From: Erpetoichthys calabaricus
Lineage: Eukaryota; Chordata; Cladistia; Polypteriformes; Polypteridae
DNA length: 64,000 nt
Direction of reading: 5' to 3'
Assembly (NCBI RefSeq): GCF_900747795.2
Contig: NC_041395.2
Coordinates: forward strand, 34,248,097-34,312,096
Positions 50,598 through 64,000 of this stretch are shown here, in pieces. Numbering within the stretch: the first letter of the stretch is position 1; each line of letters opens with the position of its first letter. Made by a program: the position numbers and the translations under genes. Below the pieces are notes generated by a model. It had not been told where the DNA came from, did no database searches, and saw nothing but the letters and a program-made list of their open reading frames with translations.

Positions 50598-50636
50598 TGT
50601 TTTTGTGTGGCTTTGTAATTCATCTCGCTCGCTGTG
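50598..50636 (-). promoter_or_regulatory. V(D)J recombination signal (IGHV C2)
   Basis: Heptamer CACAGCG (50630..50636), a 23-bp spacer and a strong nonamer ACAAAAACA (50598..50606). Confidence 0.85.
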
Positions 50637-51122
<486 letters not shown>

Positions 51123-51193
51123 TTCATGCGACATTCCTTTAGCTGAAGTATACATTATATGCCTTTGTCAGGAGTTTAAGTAGTGTGCCGCTG

Positions 51194-51201
51194 ATTTGCA
51201 T
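51194..51201 (-). promoter_or_regulatory. Octamer element (IGHV C2)
   Basis: Perfect ATGCAAAT on the minus strand, about 72 bp upstream of the leader ATG. Confidence 0.85.
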
Positions 51202-52860
51202 AGACGTACATTATCGAAACTAGGTCTGTATGAGTGTGAATTCTTGCAAATATTATTTATTATATTTGCTTAATGTGATTCATGAATAGTAAATGTATAT
51301 TTTGCTCATTAAAAAATGTGATTTTGTCAGTTAAATATTATTTGTTTCTTATTTTAAATTGTATTCCTAAATACTGCCCAAGAACATCTGAAATTTCTTT
51401 CAAGGGGTGAAGATTAAGAATGGACGCAATATTTTTAGTATTTTACTCTATTTACTCTCATAAGGTAGTCTACAGTCAATCAAAAAAAAAAAAAAAAAAA
51501 CAATCAAGTTAAATACTCAAAGTGCAAAGAACACTCCAATTAACTACCAAATAAAAAAGCTACTCTGATAAAATTAATTAATGTAAATATAAATAAAAAT
51601 AAACAGTAAGATTGACAGATTCCATTACATTTTAAAAGTGTATTTGATAAACGTAGTCAAAAATTGTCAGATTAGGCCCAGAAATCAATTCATACAGTAT
51701 CTGCAATATAAAAGTTATAAAAAGTGGACTTAGCAAAGGAGACATTAATATATTAGTTCAAGATGAATGGGCATTGAAATTAACAAGTGAACAGTCTAAA
51801 TCGAAAAAAAAAATGGAAGTAGCAGTGTTATCTCAGTGAAAAGAAGAGCCTATTTAAAAGGGTTAATGTAGAGATATCTGTTTAAAAGCCAGACAGAGCA
51901 GATGAGTCTTTATTTAGCACACAGGGTAGTGTGCTGAGCCACCTTCTGTACTTCTTGTTCTCCTTTGACTATGTGGCCAGACACAGCTTTATTTTCCATA
52001 AATAAATTTGCTGATGAAATCATGACCAAAGACCTAATCAAAGAAAAAACAAGACATCATAAATAGAAGAAGTTTACCTGCCGATTCAGTTGTGCCAGGG
52101 AAATAATCTCAGCCTTAATGTCAGCAAACCAAGGACTCGTCGCAGACTTAAGAAACCAGAAAGCGAGACAGACTTCCATATATATTGGAGAATAATATGT
52201 TGAGAGGGCAAGTAGTTTTAAATTTTGTGGAGTTATTATAAATAATGAATTAGAGTGGACAGATTTCATTTCTTGGTAAAAAAAAAAGGCTCATCTGAAC
52301 TTCTATTTCTTCACACTTCTGATTAAAGCTTGAATTTATTTCCCCATCCATTCTTACTGACTTCTAGAACTATTAGGTAACTGAAGTAACAACTAGAAAT
52401 TGTGCTGTTCATATAGATTTCATCAATGTATAAATGATAATGTGTCTATAAAAGTTAAAAACAGAATAGTTTTAATTATAATTTACACACCTTAAGAGAC
52501 TACCATCATATAATTAATAATATATTACCTGTGATTAAGGTCATACATTTATATTGAAATGAAATGAAATATAAAGCACAAAGGCAACAGATATTTTACC
52601 ACAGTCATGAACAAAAAAGATGAGTTTTAACTTGAATGTTTCTTTTTATATTTAGTGATATTTTTAATAGATCACAGTGAATCATGCAATGGGCTGAATA
52701 GAATCTTGGGATAAGGCCTAATTGTTTGAGGACAATAACAGATGGCAAAAGTTGACAAAATCAACTTAGAATGTCATTTCAGGATAGCTAACCAATTAAA
52801 CAGCCATGAGAAACATGTGCAATCCATATGAGCTACATGTTCATGTACTACGCTTTGTTA
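51202..52860. other. Upstream flank of IGHV C2, duplicated unit
   Basis: Patchy similarity with 31274..32400 shows that the V duplication included roughly 1.5 kb upstream. No gene. Confidence 0.6.
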
Positions 52861-52879
52861 CTTTGTTGTCAGGAATGTG

Positions 52880-55500
52880 GGGCCATATAAATCGTGAATC
52901 ACACCATGAGTAGTGCCAGCACCAGTACCCCTCCTTATCCTCGGAAGAGTCGGGTAGTGGATCGGCGAGGCCACAGTTACATCTACCGCACTACAATGGT
53001 CAACAGTCTTGGGAGTCGCTTTGGTCCCAAGTTCAAATAGCAGCCAGGCACAATGGTTGGAACATCCATACCACCACCGCATCGCTGTCACTGGAATTTG
53101 AAGGGGAAGCTGCAAAAGTGCTGTTGGACCTGATTTCAACAACTTGTCCATTCCAGTCACAGCCTTGGAGAGGAGGTATGGACAACACTGTTTTCTTCAA
53201 CCAGCTCAGTCTGCATTATTTAATTGTCAATGAAAGCCAAAGCAAAGGCAAGGAGAACTTGCATCTTACATTGAAACCCTGAACCATCAAGCTCATCCTT
53301 ACTTCCCAGAGGCTCTGCAGGAGCAGATGGCTCTGCAAGTATTTTTGAGGGCAGTAACACCATTAATGGTTCAGCAACAGCTTCACTTGGCTGTGCCCCA
53401 GTGCATGAAGGGAGCGATCAAAGAAGCCAAGAGGATCAAAGCCATTTTATGCCGACTCGAAGATGCCCCATCCAGACGCTCAGATCGTCAGTGGCTCCGT
53501 TCAGAATCATCAGGAAACTTCACTGGGGTGGCGCCTTGAGGGACACATTACCCCACCCATCCAGCCCTCAACCAACAAGCATCCACACTATTTGCATCTT
53601 GCATCTTTCGTGCAGGTCCCTTATCAGGCTCTGGTAAACACTGGATTCACTGTTTCTGTCATTAAAGTAGGACTGCTGCTATGAGAAGACCAGGAGGCGG
53701 AGGAGGGCTGAAGGGATCTCCAGCCCGTTTGTGGATGGTGACTGGTGAGTAGGTTGTTATTCAAAAAAGAAGCACCTGAAATTCCACCTTGGTGCACACT
53801 AATGCGAGCTCAAATTTTGGCTGGATCCCATGAAGGAGGAGTGTATATTGGTGATGGACAGCCCTTACCATTGTGTAGGGATTGTGGCATTTTAATGTCA
53901 TGACCCTGACAAGGTGTCTACCATGCGTGATTGACCTCAATCCCTCAACATCTTTGAGCTGTGCAGCTTCCTGGGTCTTGCGTCATATTATCAGAAGGTT
54001 TCTCCCACATAGCAGCTGCCTTCCTTCGGCTCACAGCCCACGGCTCCATCTTCCAATGGACCCCTGAGTGTAAGGTCGCCTTTTATCCGTTTATACAAGC
54101 CCTAGGCACCACACCTGTCCTGGCTGTCCCAGACCAGATGAAATCTTTTATTATAGACACTGATGTCAGCAATCAGAGCATCGGAGCAGTCCTGTCCCAT
54201 CCTGACATCAAGAGGGTTGTTGGGTATTTCAGTCGCTGTCTGAGAAAGCCAGAGAGAAACTATTGTGTCACCAGGAGAGGATTGCTCGCCATCATATCTA
54301 GTTTGTACCACTTCTGAGCCTACTTCTATGGTACTGTGGACAAATCACACTTTGCTCACCTGGCTGTTAAACTTCAAACAGCCCGAGGGTCAGGTGGCAC
54401 GCTGGCTTGAGACTCTGCAGGGACACCATTTTAACATCAAGCACAGGGCCAGAACACAGCATTCCAACACAGATGATCATTTTTGCCATCCCTACCTCCT
54501 AAGTGACTGCAATTACTGCACCCAGGCAGAACAATGCCAGGGAGTCTCTGCTGAGTATCATATGTTAACAATAAAACTTAAAGAGCTCCCCAGTATGCAT
54601 GGTCTTGGTGCAGAGGAGCTCAAGCAGGACTTAGATGGTGACTTGAACAAACTCAAGGGTTGGTTGAATGAGGGGCGATGACCTTCATGGGCAGAAACTA
54701 CACCGCATGGCCCCACAATGAAGTCCTACATGTCCCAATAGGACTCCCTGGAATTAAGGGATGGAGTGCAGTATTGGCACTGGGATTGTCCAGTTCTGGT
54801 TCGGTGTCTGTGACAATTGATAGAACAATGGAGTCTCCAAGATAGAGTACTTCAGAGCATCCATGGGCCCCTAGGGGTTGGCAACTTCAGTGTCCCAAAG
54901 ACTCTCTAACAGTTCCGCCAGCAGTTCCACTGGGCAGGTTGCCGTTACGATGCTGAACTATATATCCACTGCTGTGACCTGTGTGCTGCTTGTAAGATCA
55001 CACTCACATATCATGTGCCCCCTTTCAACAGTTATAGGCGGGATCCTCAATGGAGCAGATATTGATGGGCATCCTGGGCCCATTTCCTTGGTCTGTATCT
55101 GGAAACCGCTATGTTCTCGTTGCAATGGACTATTTTACCAAATGTCCAGAGGCCTATGTGATTCCTGATCAGAACACTAAAAGGCTCTTGTAAGAAATGT
55201 TTTGTTGATTCAGAGCACCAGAAGAATTACATAGTGACCAGGGCGATAATTTTGAATCGGAGATGATGAAAGAGGTCTGAACACTCATCCAAGTCCACAA
55301 GACTAAGACCACTCCTCTAGATCCCCAAAGCGAGGGCCTTCTGGAATGATCCTTGTGCACCCTGGTCACTCAGGTATCCATCCTCACAGCAGAGCACAGC
55401 TGCCCATTGTCTTGTGGGAGTACCAATCTGCTGCATGCTTGCACTGCGCTTTGCTACAATATGTTACATGCATGCACTGTAAGTCCTTTTATTTGGGAAA
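52880..55500 (+). mobile_element. Gypsy-type LTR retrotransposon fossil, broken
   Basis: Recognisable parts in order: a gag-like region (about 53.0 to 53.55 kb), a protease-like patch near 53.6 kb, an RNase H region (about 53.95 to 54.45 kb, with the FIIDTDVSN and ERNYCVTRRGLL motifs) and an integrase-like region (about 54.85 to 55.45 kb). Terminal repeats are not seen. It is clearly dead, with many breaks (more than ten by rough impression), and looks old. Confidence 0.8.
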
Positions 55501-55729
55501 TGAAAACCAAAATTTAAAGTAGAAGTCCAGAAACAAGAATAAATCCTATTCAATCCAGTCCTCACAAATATGTACTCTTCAACAGTAAATGACTCATTGC
55601 CAGGACCTTTCAAAAGATGGATTGTGGTCCCAATGTAGTGGTTTCACGATGCCATTCCCATTTTTATTTTTTCTCAGCAATTTCTGGTGCTTCATAATTT
55701 ATTTATAATATATATGGTGTTAAAAGAGT

Positions 55730-56290
55730 TCCCATAGGCTTTTGGAGCCGACAGTTGACTGGATCACAGACTAGATATACATTACTTGAAAAGCAGCTCC
55801 TTGAAGCATTCTGGGCACTTTTGCACACAGAGAGACAGACAGGTCCTGCTCTGGTAAAGTTATGTCTTGCCCATCGCTGGGTGGGTTAGAGATAATGGCC
55901 TGGGAGCGAGAGCAGGCGCTGCCCAGAATCAGACTCTATGTAAATGGAAGTGGTATTTGCAAGAGAGAGTACATTTTGAAGGGAAAGACCCTAGTGTATT
56001 ACAAGGGGCCATGGCAGGAGCTGTGATATATGAAGATCCAGATGAAATAACTCCTATTCCATCTAATGGAGGCATCACTGTTTAAAGAATCACCAGCATA
56101 CAATCAACTGATACAGGAACGACAAGAGAACAGTTGGTTTACAGATGGGTCAGCGACTGTGGAAGGAAGAAAAAGGCTTTGGAGAGCTGTAGTTTATCAA
56201 TGCCACACTGAAACCATCATTCAGCAACAGGGGGAAGAGCAATCAAGCCAATGGATTGAACGTATTGCTGTGGCAATGAAAGTAAATTAA
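55730..56290 (+). mobile_element. Retrovirus-like pol fragment (ERV fossil), broken
   Basis: Contains an RNase H-type region with 'TLLEKQLLEAFWALLHTE', 'LCKWKWYLQERVHFEG' and 'SWFTDGSATVEGRKR', a pattern of endogenous-retrovirus pol in fish and reptiles. Gag, env and LTRs are not seen. Several breaks; age is old but not estimated. Confidence 0.7.
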
Positions 56291-57230
56291 TGATTCAACA
56301 AATATGCTTTTCACATGCACAGTGAGCAGAGTAAAATTATGATGGCCCCAACCACAAATTCATGGGACATACATTATTCAGACTACTTAAAACACACAAT
56401 ACGCAAATACTAAATCTCAGATAAATATATTTTTATATATAGTAAAAATCAAAAGGCAAAAAAATGTATGACATATAATAATTATATAATTAAAAATAAC
56501 ATTAAAAAAGGAAAATATACTTATAACAGGGAGTAAACCCTAGCTGAAACATAACAGTGGTTGATTCTACCTTCATACTGCCAATTTAAGACTATTTTTA
56601 GATGATTTTAAGTTTGACCTCCCCTCTACTGACCATTCTACAGATGAGTCAGTGCTGGGCAGGCCACCCTAATGAAAGGACCCTTTTACCCTATGATTCC
56701 ATTGCTCCTTTGTCTGAGATGACTTTTCCATAGGCACTCAAATAACTTGACAGTAGACACATTGCAACTCCTTCTGGCTTTCTCTTTACTTCTATATCAA
56801 CACCCTAAGAGGAACTATTGCATCTGTGGTGCTCTTTCCATGCTGCTACTCACTGATCATCACCTCCCTATTTAACCTAGCTTTAACTACCCTTTCCCAT
56901 AACTTTATGAAGTAACTGATCAGTTGTATCTATCTGTAGTTACTACAGCTCTGCACATCACCATTATTCTTAAAAACTGGAACCATTACAATTACACCAA
57001 AAAAGCACATAATTGTTAAAAGTATTATATTGTCTATTGCAAGCGCTTCTCATCCAAGAGAGGGGGTTCTGGACGTGCTGGAGCTAGCTGCATCAAGAAT
57101 GTTATCTAGAGGAGTAAACATAGCTCTGAATGAATTTCATATACACCATCGTAACAGTACAGTATGACATACAGTATTTTGCTCTGCACTTTATCCCCTA
57201 TACCAGTAGGAAGACATCTCCAGTTCTTTA

Positions 57231-57231
<1 letters not shown>
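56291..57231. other. Non-coding stretch
   Basis: No gene or named repeat is seen. Confidence 0.4.
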
Positions 57232-57439
<208 letters not shown>

Positions 57440-57949
57440 AGTATGTAGCCCAAGTCCAAGGGCTCCATGTGAACAGGACTCTGCATTAAATGCTTGTAGG
57501 TGCATTCAAGTGAGAAGAGAGATGATTAAAGAAGGTTTCAGTGACAGAGAGACAGAGACAGAGCTCCAGCTCAAACAGAGCAGCAAAAGGCACCGATCAG
57601 GGGATTGTTTTGTTAAAGGCCGGAAACTTGGCTTCTTAAGAAAACAGTTCACACTGCCAGAGGTGCAATGTATCTTATTTTCTTTAAAAAGTAATTTGCA
57701 TACTTTACATTGACTTCTTTATGACACATACAGAAAACAAAATCATGACATAAGTAACTGAATCAGACATTTATAAACAGAAGGGCAAAGGAGCCAGTAT
57801 CACACTTACAGTTCCACACTCTGATTATTTTGCTAAACCAATAGTCTGAAAATTCTGAATTATCATAAGCCTATCTAATTTTTAGTATTTGTAAGAAATG
57901 TAATGATTAACTTCTTGAGGTAGATGTTGTGACTAGTAATTTCTTCGTT

Positions 57950-58250
57950 CTCCTCCTCTTCCCTCCTCTTGCTCTCTCTACTTCACTGCTCTTCTCCTGT
58001 TGTGTGTTACCATCCCTCCTCCCAGCTCCAACTTGCCTGAACAAGAGAGTGCGGTCCCTTTTATTGAAGACCCGGGAGTACATCCAGTGCCAGGGTTGTT
58101 GCCCAATGGAAGCACTTCCGGGTCACATGGAAGTCCCACATAATAAGGAGTATGTCTCCCTGCAGCGCCCTCTTGTGGCACCCATGGACCCCAGCAGGGT
58201 TATGCTGCCTGACTGCAACTCTTTTTTTTATGTATAAAGGAATAACTTTT
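57950..58250. repeat. Possible dispersed repeat of LTR or SINE type
   Basis: GC-rich relative to the surroundings, with 'acttccgggtcacatggaag' and 'cagcgccctcttgtggcacc', motifs I associate with multi-copy fish repeats. Boundaries and class are unclear. Confidence 0.35.
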
Positions 58251-58399
58251 CCCTCACATATCCCATTATGTGGTGAATCCCTGGGGCTGGTTGATGTGGC
58301 TTGCAGAACTTCAGTTTCTTTTGATCACTTTTTGTTGAAGAAACCTATGGGTTTACTCTTTATCATAACCTTGTAATTTTCTGAACAAATTATGGTCCA

Positions 58400-60353
58400 A
58401 GAACAGCATAGAAATGATAGGCTTTTAGGTCTAGAAAGCCAAAAATAGGGAAGATCCCCAAAAATGCTGAATGTCTTTCATAACTTACACATCAAGATGA
58501 GTCAAACACTATATACTGTATATATGGGGATTTCTCATATTGGTGATTCATGAGGTGTTGAACAAAAAAAATCACTGAAATGATTTCAAAGCATTCTCAA
58601 TCTTGATGACTTAAATAAGAGTGTGTAGCATATTTAGTTGTGCTAATTGTCACATTAATAACACTTCAAGTAACAAACACAATGTAAGTATTACAAGCAT
58701 AATTTGTACACTGATGAAGTGAAAACATTTTTCATCTTATTTTTGTATTATATTAATTATTATAATAATATTGTGCCTGCAAAGCCACCTGACGAAGTCC
58801 TTGTCTCCTCTCCCCAATAACTAAGCTGAAAGGTCTTCTTTCTGTCTGTTAATCATGGAAAAGTGTGTACTAGTTTGCACTGCACTATTGTGTATCATAG
58901 TGGACCCAACAATAACAGCACAGCAACATTCAGGAAGACATCTAATCACACTTGATTATTTCTGTACGCATTGAAAATGAATCTTCCAAATTCCTAGAGT
59001 ATGAGCCCCAGAGTGCTTAATTATTTATCCCTTCACCAATGGTTTGGGTTTTCAACATTGGTGTTACCAGATAGGCAATAAGAGGACACCTTAAGCAATC
59101 AATATCCACTCACCAGAAGAACAAGCAAAAATTTAACAAATTATTCAGTCTATCTGAAAAATATGTCATCATTTATAAAAAACATATGTAATCTTGAATT
59201 AGTTTTCATGCTTATGTAATGTAACTTGCCTACCCTCAGTCATGGAGTAGGGAGGTACGTAACTGCTCTAACTGAGAGGACAAACTGAACAGACTGCAAA
59301 GTTTGCACCTAATTTTCCTTTTGTAAGCTTATAAGATGAGTTTTATCATAACACTGTCCTGACTGGACATCAGTAAATTTTCTTGTACCATAGTGTGTAG
59401 CCTCTGGATTTTGTGAACAGAACTGCAGATAAGTTCCAAATTTAAAAAAAAAATGTAAATAATAGCTGGGTTAAGTTTGTGAATAATAACTGGGTTAAGA
59501 TAAATTCAACAAAGTACTTAATGTTGTAACGCTTTCAGAAAACTCACCCTTGATAAACTGTTTGTGTGTCAGAAATATTCAAATGTCCATGAAAGCAGCA
59601 ACAGGGCAAAAGATGCTGGTGGAGATCTGAACTTCTGTATTTTACAACACCTCTGCTCAATGGTTTCATCTGTGTGTTAACCTATCTATTGAAAAAGCAG
59701 CTGACGGACCTCAGTGGCTGTCTACCCCTGGCTACAATGCAGCACCTGTGTTCTAATGTTAATGTTTTTATGATCTCTCATGAAGGATTTCTAATGAAGT
59801 AGTTGCTTATTATCATGAACATCCCTTTCATATGAATCAGTAATGTGTTTCTGAAATTAAAGCCACAGGTCTCCATTACTTATTTATTTAACTGAAAACA
59901 CTTGCACCTTGCTGAGCTGCCAATCAGTTAACCTTAAAAACTAGCAGAAGTATAGACCATTTAACAGTTTAAAATAAAGCACCAATAAACAATTCCTAAC
60001 ATTTTTCTTTTAGTCATAAACCCATTCACTTAGACATAGTAAAATTCTCAGTTTTAGTATGTTTTATCGAAAGTGTGATCAAAAAACTAAATATACTGGA
60101 TCAAAAATTTTAGATAGAATGTAGATATTAAAATACTTTCTTAAAATGTTTTTGCAGAAATTCAGTGTTTTAATGAAGTATCGTTATATGTCTATGGCAA
60201 TAAAACATTGAACCACTAAATATTTTGTCAACAAAACAAATAATTGATATTGAGAGCTAAAACACTGCTTAAATGTAAATATACATGAATTTATCTTTTA
60301 GAAACATGTAAAGTATTTATTTTATGAATGTTTTTTAATATGAAAATACATGT
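58400..60353. other. Non-coding stretch
   Basis: No gene, RNA or repeat family is recognised. Confidence 0.4.
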
Positions 60354-60360
60354 TGTAATG

Positions 60361-61028
60361 GATGGCATTCAGGGAATACTGTCCCTCCCAGGATAGACGC
60401 CCAGGTGGGAAATGGACAGAAAGGGTTGCATGGTGTTACAGGGCAGAAGATGCAAGTGCAGAAGTGGGCACGCTGGCATCCCAGCAGGGTTTGAGTAAGG
60501 AACAATACCTGGTCAGAAGGCCAGAGTGTGACAACCTCACAGGGCTAAATTCTCCTCTGACACATTAGGTGACGGCATTCCTGGACAGCACTACCAGTGT
60601 GGACACCCACAAAACATGCTGGGAACTTTAGTCCCATGGGGCAGCTTTGCTGGATTACAGGGTTGCTGCCTGAATTTGCTGTGGCGATTTGTGATTCCTG
60701 CTTTTAGGGAATTCTACTGGACCCAAAAATACTTCTAGTTGACTATGCCCAAAAGCCAGAAGTACTCCCTGGTCTAAGATAAAGGAAGCCGCTTGACCTC
60801 AGCCAGGGAGTTAAAGTACAAAGCTTGCTGGGAAGAGTGGAAGGAGAAAAAAAAGAGAGAAGAGAATTTTGCCTGAGTTTATACTTACAAGAAGCCTTTT
60901 GTAAGGTATTTGTACAAACACACCTTTTATTTATACAAAGTTATTTATTTATACCTGGGACTTGTGGGGTGATGGTTGTGTCTGGAGTTTGGTATGCTGC
61001 AATGCCCCCTAATGGTCACAGTGTTTAA
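60361..61028. repeat. Unclassified inserted-looking element (668 bp)
   Basis: A GC-richer block flanked by a 7-bp direct repeat, TGTAATG (60354..60360 and 61029..61035), which could be a target duplication or chance. It ends '...ccctaatggtcacagtgttt'. Its base composition differs from the AT-rich flanks. It encodes nothing recognisable. Confidence 0.4.
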
Positions 61029-61035
61029 TGTAATG

Positions 61036-62700
61036 CATTTTTAAGATTTTGTTTACTCTGCTCAATGATATGATTTGAAAGACATGTTTTATTGCTTACC
61101 TTGAAATCTAACTTGCTTAAATCTAAATATATATTAAACACTAAAATCACTAAAATAGCTCTTAAAAGCTGTATCTAACAAAATAATGAATAAGGTAAAC
61201 TAGATGATCATTTTTCATTTCTTTGGAACAAGGAACTTCACTGATATCAAAAATTCAGTCTTAAAAAATGTGAATGCTTTGTCTGTTTTGTTCTTTCTTT
61301 TCAGTCTTTGAACTAGTGCAGGAACCTCACCAGGTAACATCAATCTATATTATGTGTAAATCTTACACATAGTCATAACAGAAAATTCTCGAAAATTCCA
61401 ATTATCTTAGAAAGTGCATGTTTATTGGGAAGGTAGGAAGAAAGAGAAGCCTGAACAGAAAATTCTCAAAGATGTGAAAAATGTTCAGCCTCCTCACAGA
61501 TGGATACCAGGTGCGGCAAGTCACCAGTACTAACAACAGCAGGCATCCAAGAATTAAACTACTAAAAATATTATTTATTTAGTTAGTGATAATAAAAGAG
61601 CTTCTAAAAATGTCTTACATCAAACAAAGATATCATTCAGTATTATTTGATTTCTGTTTTTCACATTAACAGCACTTACTGTAATGTCTGAAAATGAAAG
61701 AATGGTTCATTTACATTTCTTTGCTTAGCAGATGCTTTTATCTATCTTAAACTACAAAAGAGGTTTACATAATCAAATAAAATGTTAGTTTTGAGGGGCT
61801 GTTTTGCAAAAGGTGTTACAGAGCAATGTTACACCATTGACTATCAAAAGTGTGGAGCCCAACATAACAACCCAAAACTAGATAATCTTTCGTTAGTTAG
61901 AAGAACCTATCATTGCCATTACCAATTAGACAGATACTCATAACAGAATCTTCAAATGCTTCTTAAACACATTTTGAGAGTCAGAAGTTTGGAGGGTGGT
62001 GGGTAGCTTGTCCCAACAGCTATGATCTACGAAAGGAGTCTAGATTGAGATTTGATGCCACAAGCAAAGGCAGCATGATCAGACGCTGTTCATTAAACAG
62101 ACCTGTGATTGAGGCGTAAGACCTCAGACGTTAATAAATGTTTCAATAGGGTGCCAATGGAATGATCTGAAAAGAGGAGTGAGATCAGCCTGTCTTGGCT
62201 GGAGGAATACAAGAAGTGCCAGGTATGTCTGTGTCTGCATTTACCATTTACAATCTGGAAAACTCTTTAAATAGACCGACAAAAAAAAAGTATGAAATGC
62301 AGTGTGTCAGGTAAAAAAATATTTTTTTCTTTGTGGAAAAATAATTGTCTATGAGTTTAGCATCTCTGTGTTGAGAGATGTAATAATAAATACAGTTTTG
62401 ATACTTCCGAAATCATTTCACATATTTGAGATCAACTTCATTGGTTATTTTCATGATTGCTTTCAATTTATTGATCTGATATATGCTTCTGGCAATTTTT
62501 AAACAATTAAATGATTGTGAGCTCAGTAATTGCCATTGCCAGTTATTTATCCATCACATTGCAGCACATTTCTTTTACAGTACATCTTAAAATACACTTT
62601 AAAGATAATTATTCAATCTTAAAAATATATATAAAAAATTAAAAATAAAGTGTTATTTTCCATTGAGATTGTTCATTGTTTGCTGTTTCAAGCACAGGTG
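61036..62700. other. Non-coding stretch with dispersed-repeat debris at 61720..62230
   Basis: The phrase 'cttagcagatgcttttatct' near 61726 and 'gggtgccaatggaatgatct' near 62150 resemble fragments of widespread fish repeats. No gene. Confidence 0.4.
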
Positions 62701-62708
62701 CCGGAATT

Positions 62709-62816
62709 CATCCATCCATTTTCCAACCCACTGAATCCAAACACTGGGTCACGGGGGTCTGCTGGAGCCAATCCCAGCCAACACAGGGCACAAGGCAAGA
62801 ACCAATCCCGGGCAGG
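62709..62816 (-). mobile_element. 5'-truncated SINE (108 bp)
   Basis: 3' part of the GGATGG-tailed SINE, flanked by an 11-bp repeat GTGCCGGAATT (62698..62708 and 62817..62827). It breaks off about 20 bp closer to the tail than the copies near 6.9 and 8.1 kb. Confidence 0.82.
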
Positions 62817-63245
62817 GTGCCGGAATTTGTTTAAAAATTGTCCACAAAGACCATTTTAATAAATAAATAAATGGGTTAATCGGGATTATTTCAAAGATTG
62901 AGGCACTTATACGTTTGATTAAAATAGGTGTAAAGTCTAAGTTATTTACAGTGAGCATAACTGTATAATACAGTATTTTAATTATTAAAAATAATTGTTA
63001 TACTCTCGTTTTTGAAACTGCAGGTCATTGCATGTGCGTTTGATCAAAGTAGATATGACATCTACTCTCACGTTTTATTTATTTCGGTATTAATAATATA
63101 CATATATTAAAATAATATGAAAATAATAAATAGTGAAACTTGTCATTAGATCGTGTTCAGTTAAAAAAAAAAAAAAGAATCTGCCAACAACCATAACCAA
63201 CAAACCGCCCACTACCCCCAAACCCCCCAAAGCGCAAAACAGGGA

Positions 63246-63284
63246 TGTATTTGTGAGGAAAAGCAGTCAACACGCATCACTGTG
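63246..63284 (-). promoter_or_regulatory. V(D)J recombination signal (IGHV A2)
   Basis: Perfect heptamer CACAGTG (63278..63284), a 23-bp spacer and nonamer ACAAATACA (63246..63254). Confidence 0.87.
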
Positions 63285-63740
63285 ACGATCGAGCACAGTA
63301 ATACACCGCCGTGTCATCCGCTGTCAGGGCGTTCATTTGCAGATATGCGCCATTGCTGTCCGTCGAGATGGTGAATCTCCCTTTAATTGAATTTGCGTAG
63401 TTCGTATAACTTTTATCTCCTCTTTCATTTGCCAGCCATTCCAGCCCTTTTCCCGGAGGTTGTCGGATCCAGTTCAGGTAGTAGGTGGTGCCACTGAAAG
63501 TGAATCCAGAAATCGAACAAGACAGTTTGAGAGACTGGCCGGGCTGTCTCTGTTCTGCTTCGGACTGCTTCAGGATCACTTCACAATGAATATCTGAAAC
63601 ATAAAGAGAAGATCACTTTCAGTTAAATCAACAAGTACAAGAAAATATTGATCAATCAACATACAGACATACATAAATAAACATGAATTCTTACATTCAA
63701 TGACGCAAAAAGTAAAAATAAAAATTCTGAATAGATACAT
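63285..63740 (-). CDS. IGHV: Immunoglobulin heavy-chain V segment, family A (copy 2)
   Basis: The leader exon (63695..63740) encodes [15 protein letters not shown] plus one base, with a GTAAGA donor. The V exon (63285..63593) follows 'ctttatgtttcag' and gives (Y)IHC then [11 protein letters not shown]. Landmarks are intact: Cys in [14 protein letters not shown], Trp in [15 protein letters not shown], Cys in [13 protein letters not shown]2 reads [10 protein letters not shown]. No stops. The mature V differs from copy 1 at about six positions, whereas the leaders differ at 8 of 15. Likely functional, with an exact octamer upstream. Confidence 0.93.
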
Positions 63741-63856
63741 AACGATTTACAGTTCTTTTTAGTGCACGATCCAGGTAGTTCAGGTGAAAACGAGAAGTGA
63801 CAAAACGAGTACGAAAACAAAACGTTATAAGCCTGAACATATTTAATTGTTTAACA

Positions 63857-63864
63857 ATTTGCAT
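63857..63864 (-). promoter_or_regulatory. Octamer element (IGHV A2)
   Basis: Perfect ATGCAAAT on the minus strand, about 117 bp upstream of the leader ATG; a TATA-like CTTATAACG lies between, near 63823..63831. Confidence 0.85.
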
Positions 63865-64000
63865 ATATTATAATTTCCCTTTTTTTTCTTTCGCCGTAGA
63901 TGGGGTCAAGTATTCTTTGAAATTTGCAAATCGTAATGTTCAATGCAAAAATATTACCGGTGTTTCATATTTAGAGGAGAAGATAACGACAATATGCCAT

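Noticed and set aside
53327-53684. Host gene exons
   Set aside because: These frames fall inside the Gypsy-type fossil.

Overview
The window is vertebrate germline DNA from an immunoglobulin heavy-chain variable (IGHV) cluster. The type of V segment, the intron-rich repeat-laden sequence and the particular SINE, Tc1, RTE and IS3-like elements point to a ray-finned fish. I would guess a polypterid (bichir or reedfish), but that is inference from repeat style. No constant region, J or D segment is seen. All six V segments read on the minus strand, so D, J and C genes should lie beyond the left edge.

IGHV layout: family A at 7.0 kb, family B at 19.1 kb, a decayed pseudogene at 25.5 kb, family C at 30.7 kb and again at 50.6 kb, and family A again at 63.3 kb. 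The five intact ones each have a two-exon leader/V structure with matching splice phase, an upstream octamer (exact or one-off), conserved Cys/Trp/Cys framework residues, and a 3' recombination signal with a 22- or 23-bp spacer. The two family C segments lie in a duplicated unit of about 1.7 to 2 kb whose leader intron carries a GATA-type microsatellite.

The standout object is a 10.3 kb DNA transposon at 37968..48285, between the two family C segments. It has 136-bp inverted repeats about 95% identical and a perfect 6-bp target duplication (GTTTTC). It holds two convergent genes: an IS3/integrase-like DDE transposase (+ strand, two exons, carrying two disabling changes) and a full-length two-exon HECT-type ubiquitin ligase (- strand, about 736 residues, open throughout). 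Each end contains a tandem pair of 39-bp motifs. I call it IS3EU-like; the ligase partner makes it unusual.

The rest is a dense layer of repeats: a tRNA-derived SINE in at least ten copies, many with clear target duplications and several 5'-truncated at the same nucleotide; two Tc1-type elements; two copies of a pogo/Tigger-like non-autonomous element; a hAT-like MITE with a SINE nested in it; RTE-type and L2-like LINE fragments; a solo LTR with a recognisable empty site; two broken LTR-class pol fossils at 52.9 to 56.3 kb; and many long microsatellites. Apart from the IGHV genes and the transposon's own two genes I see no convincing protein-coding gene.
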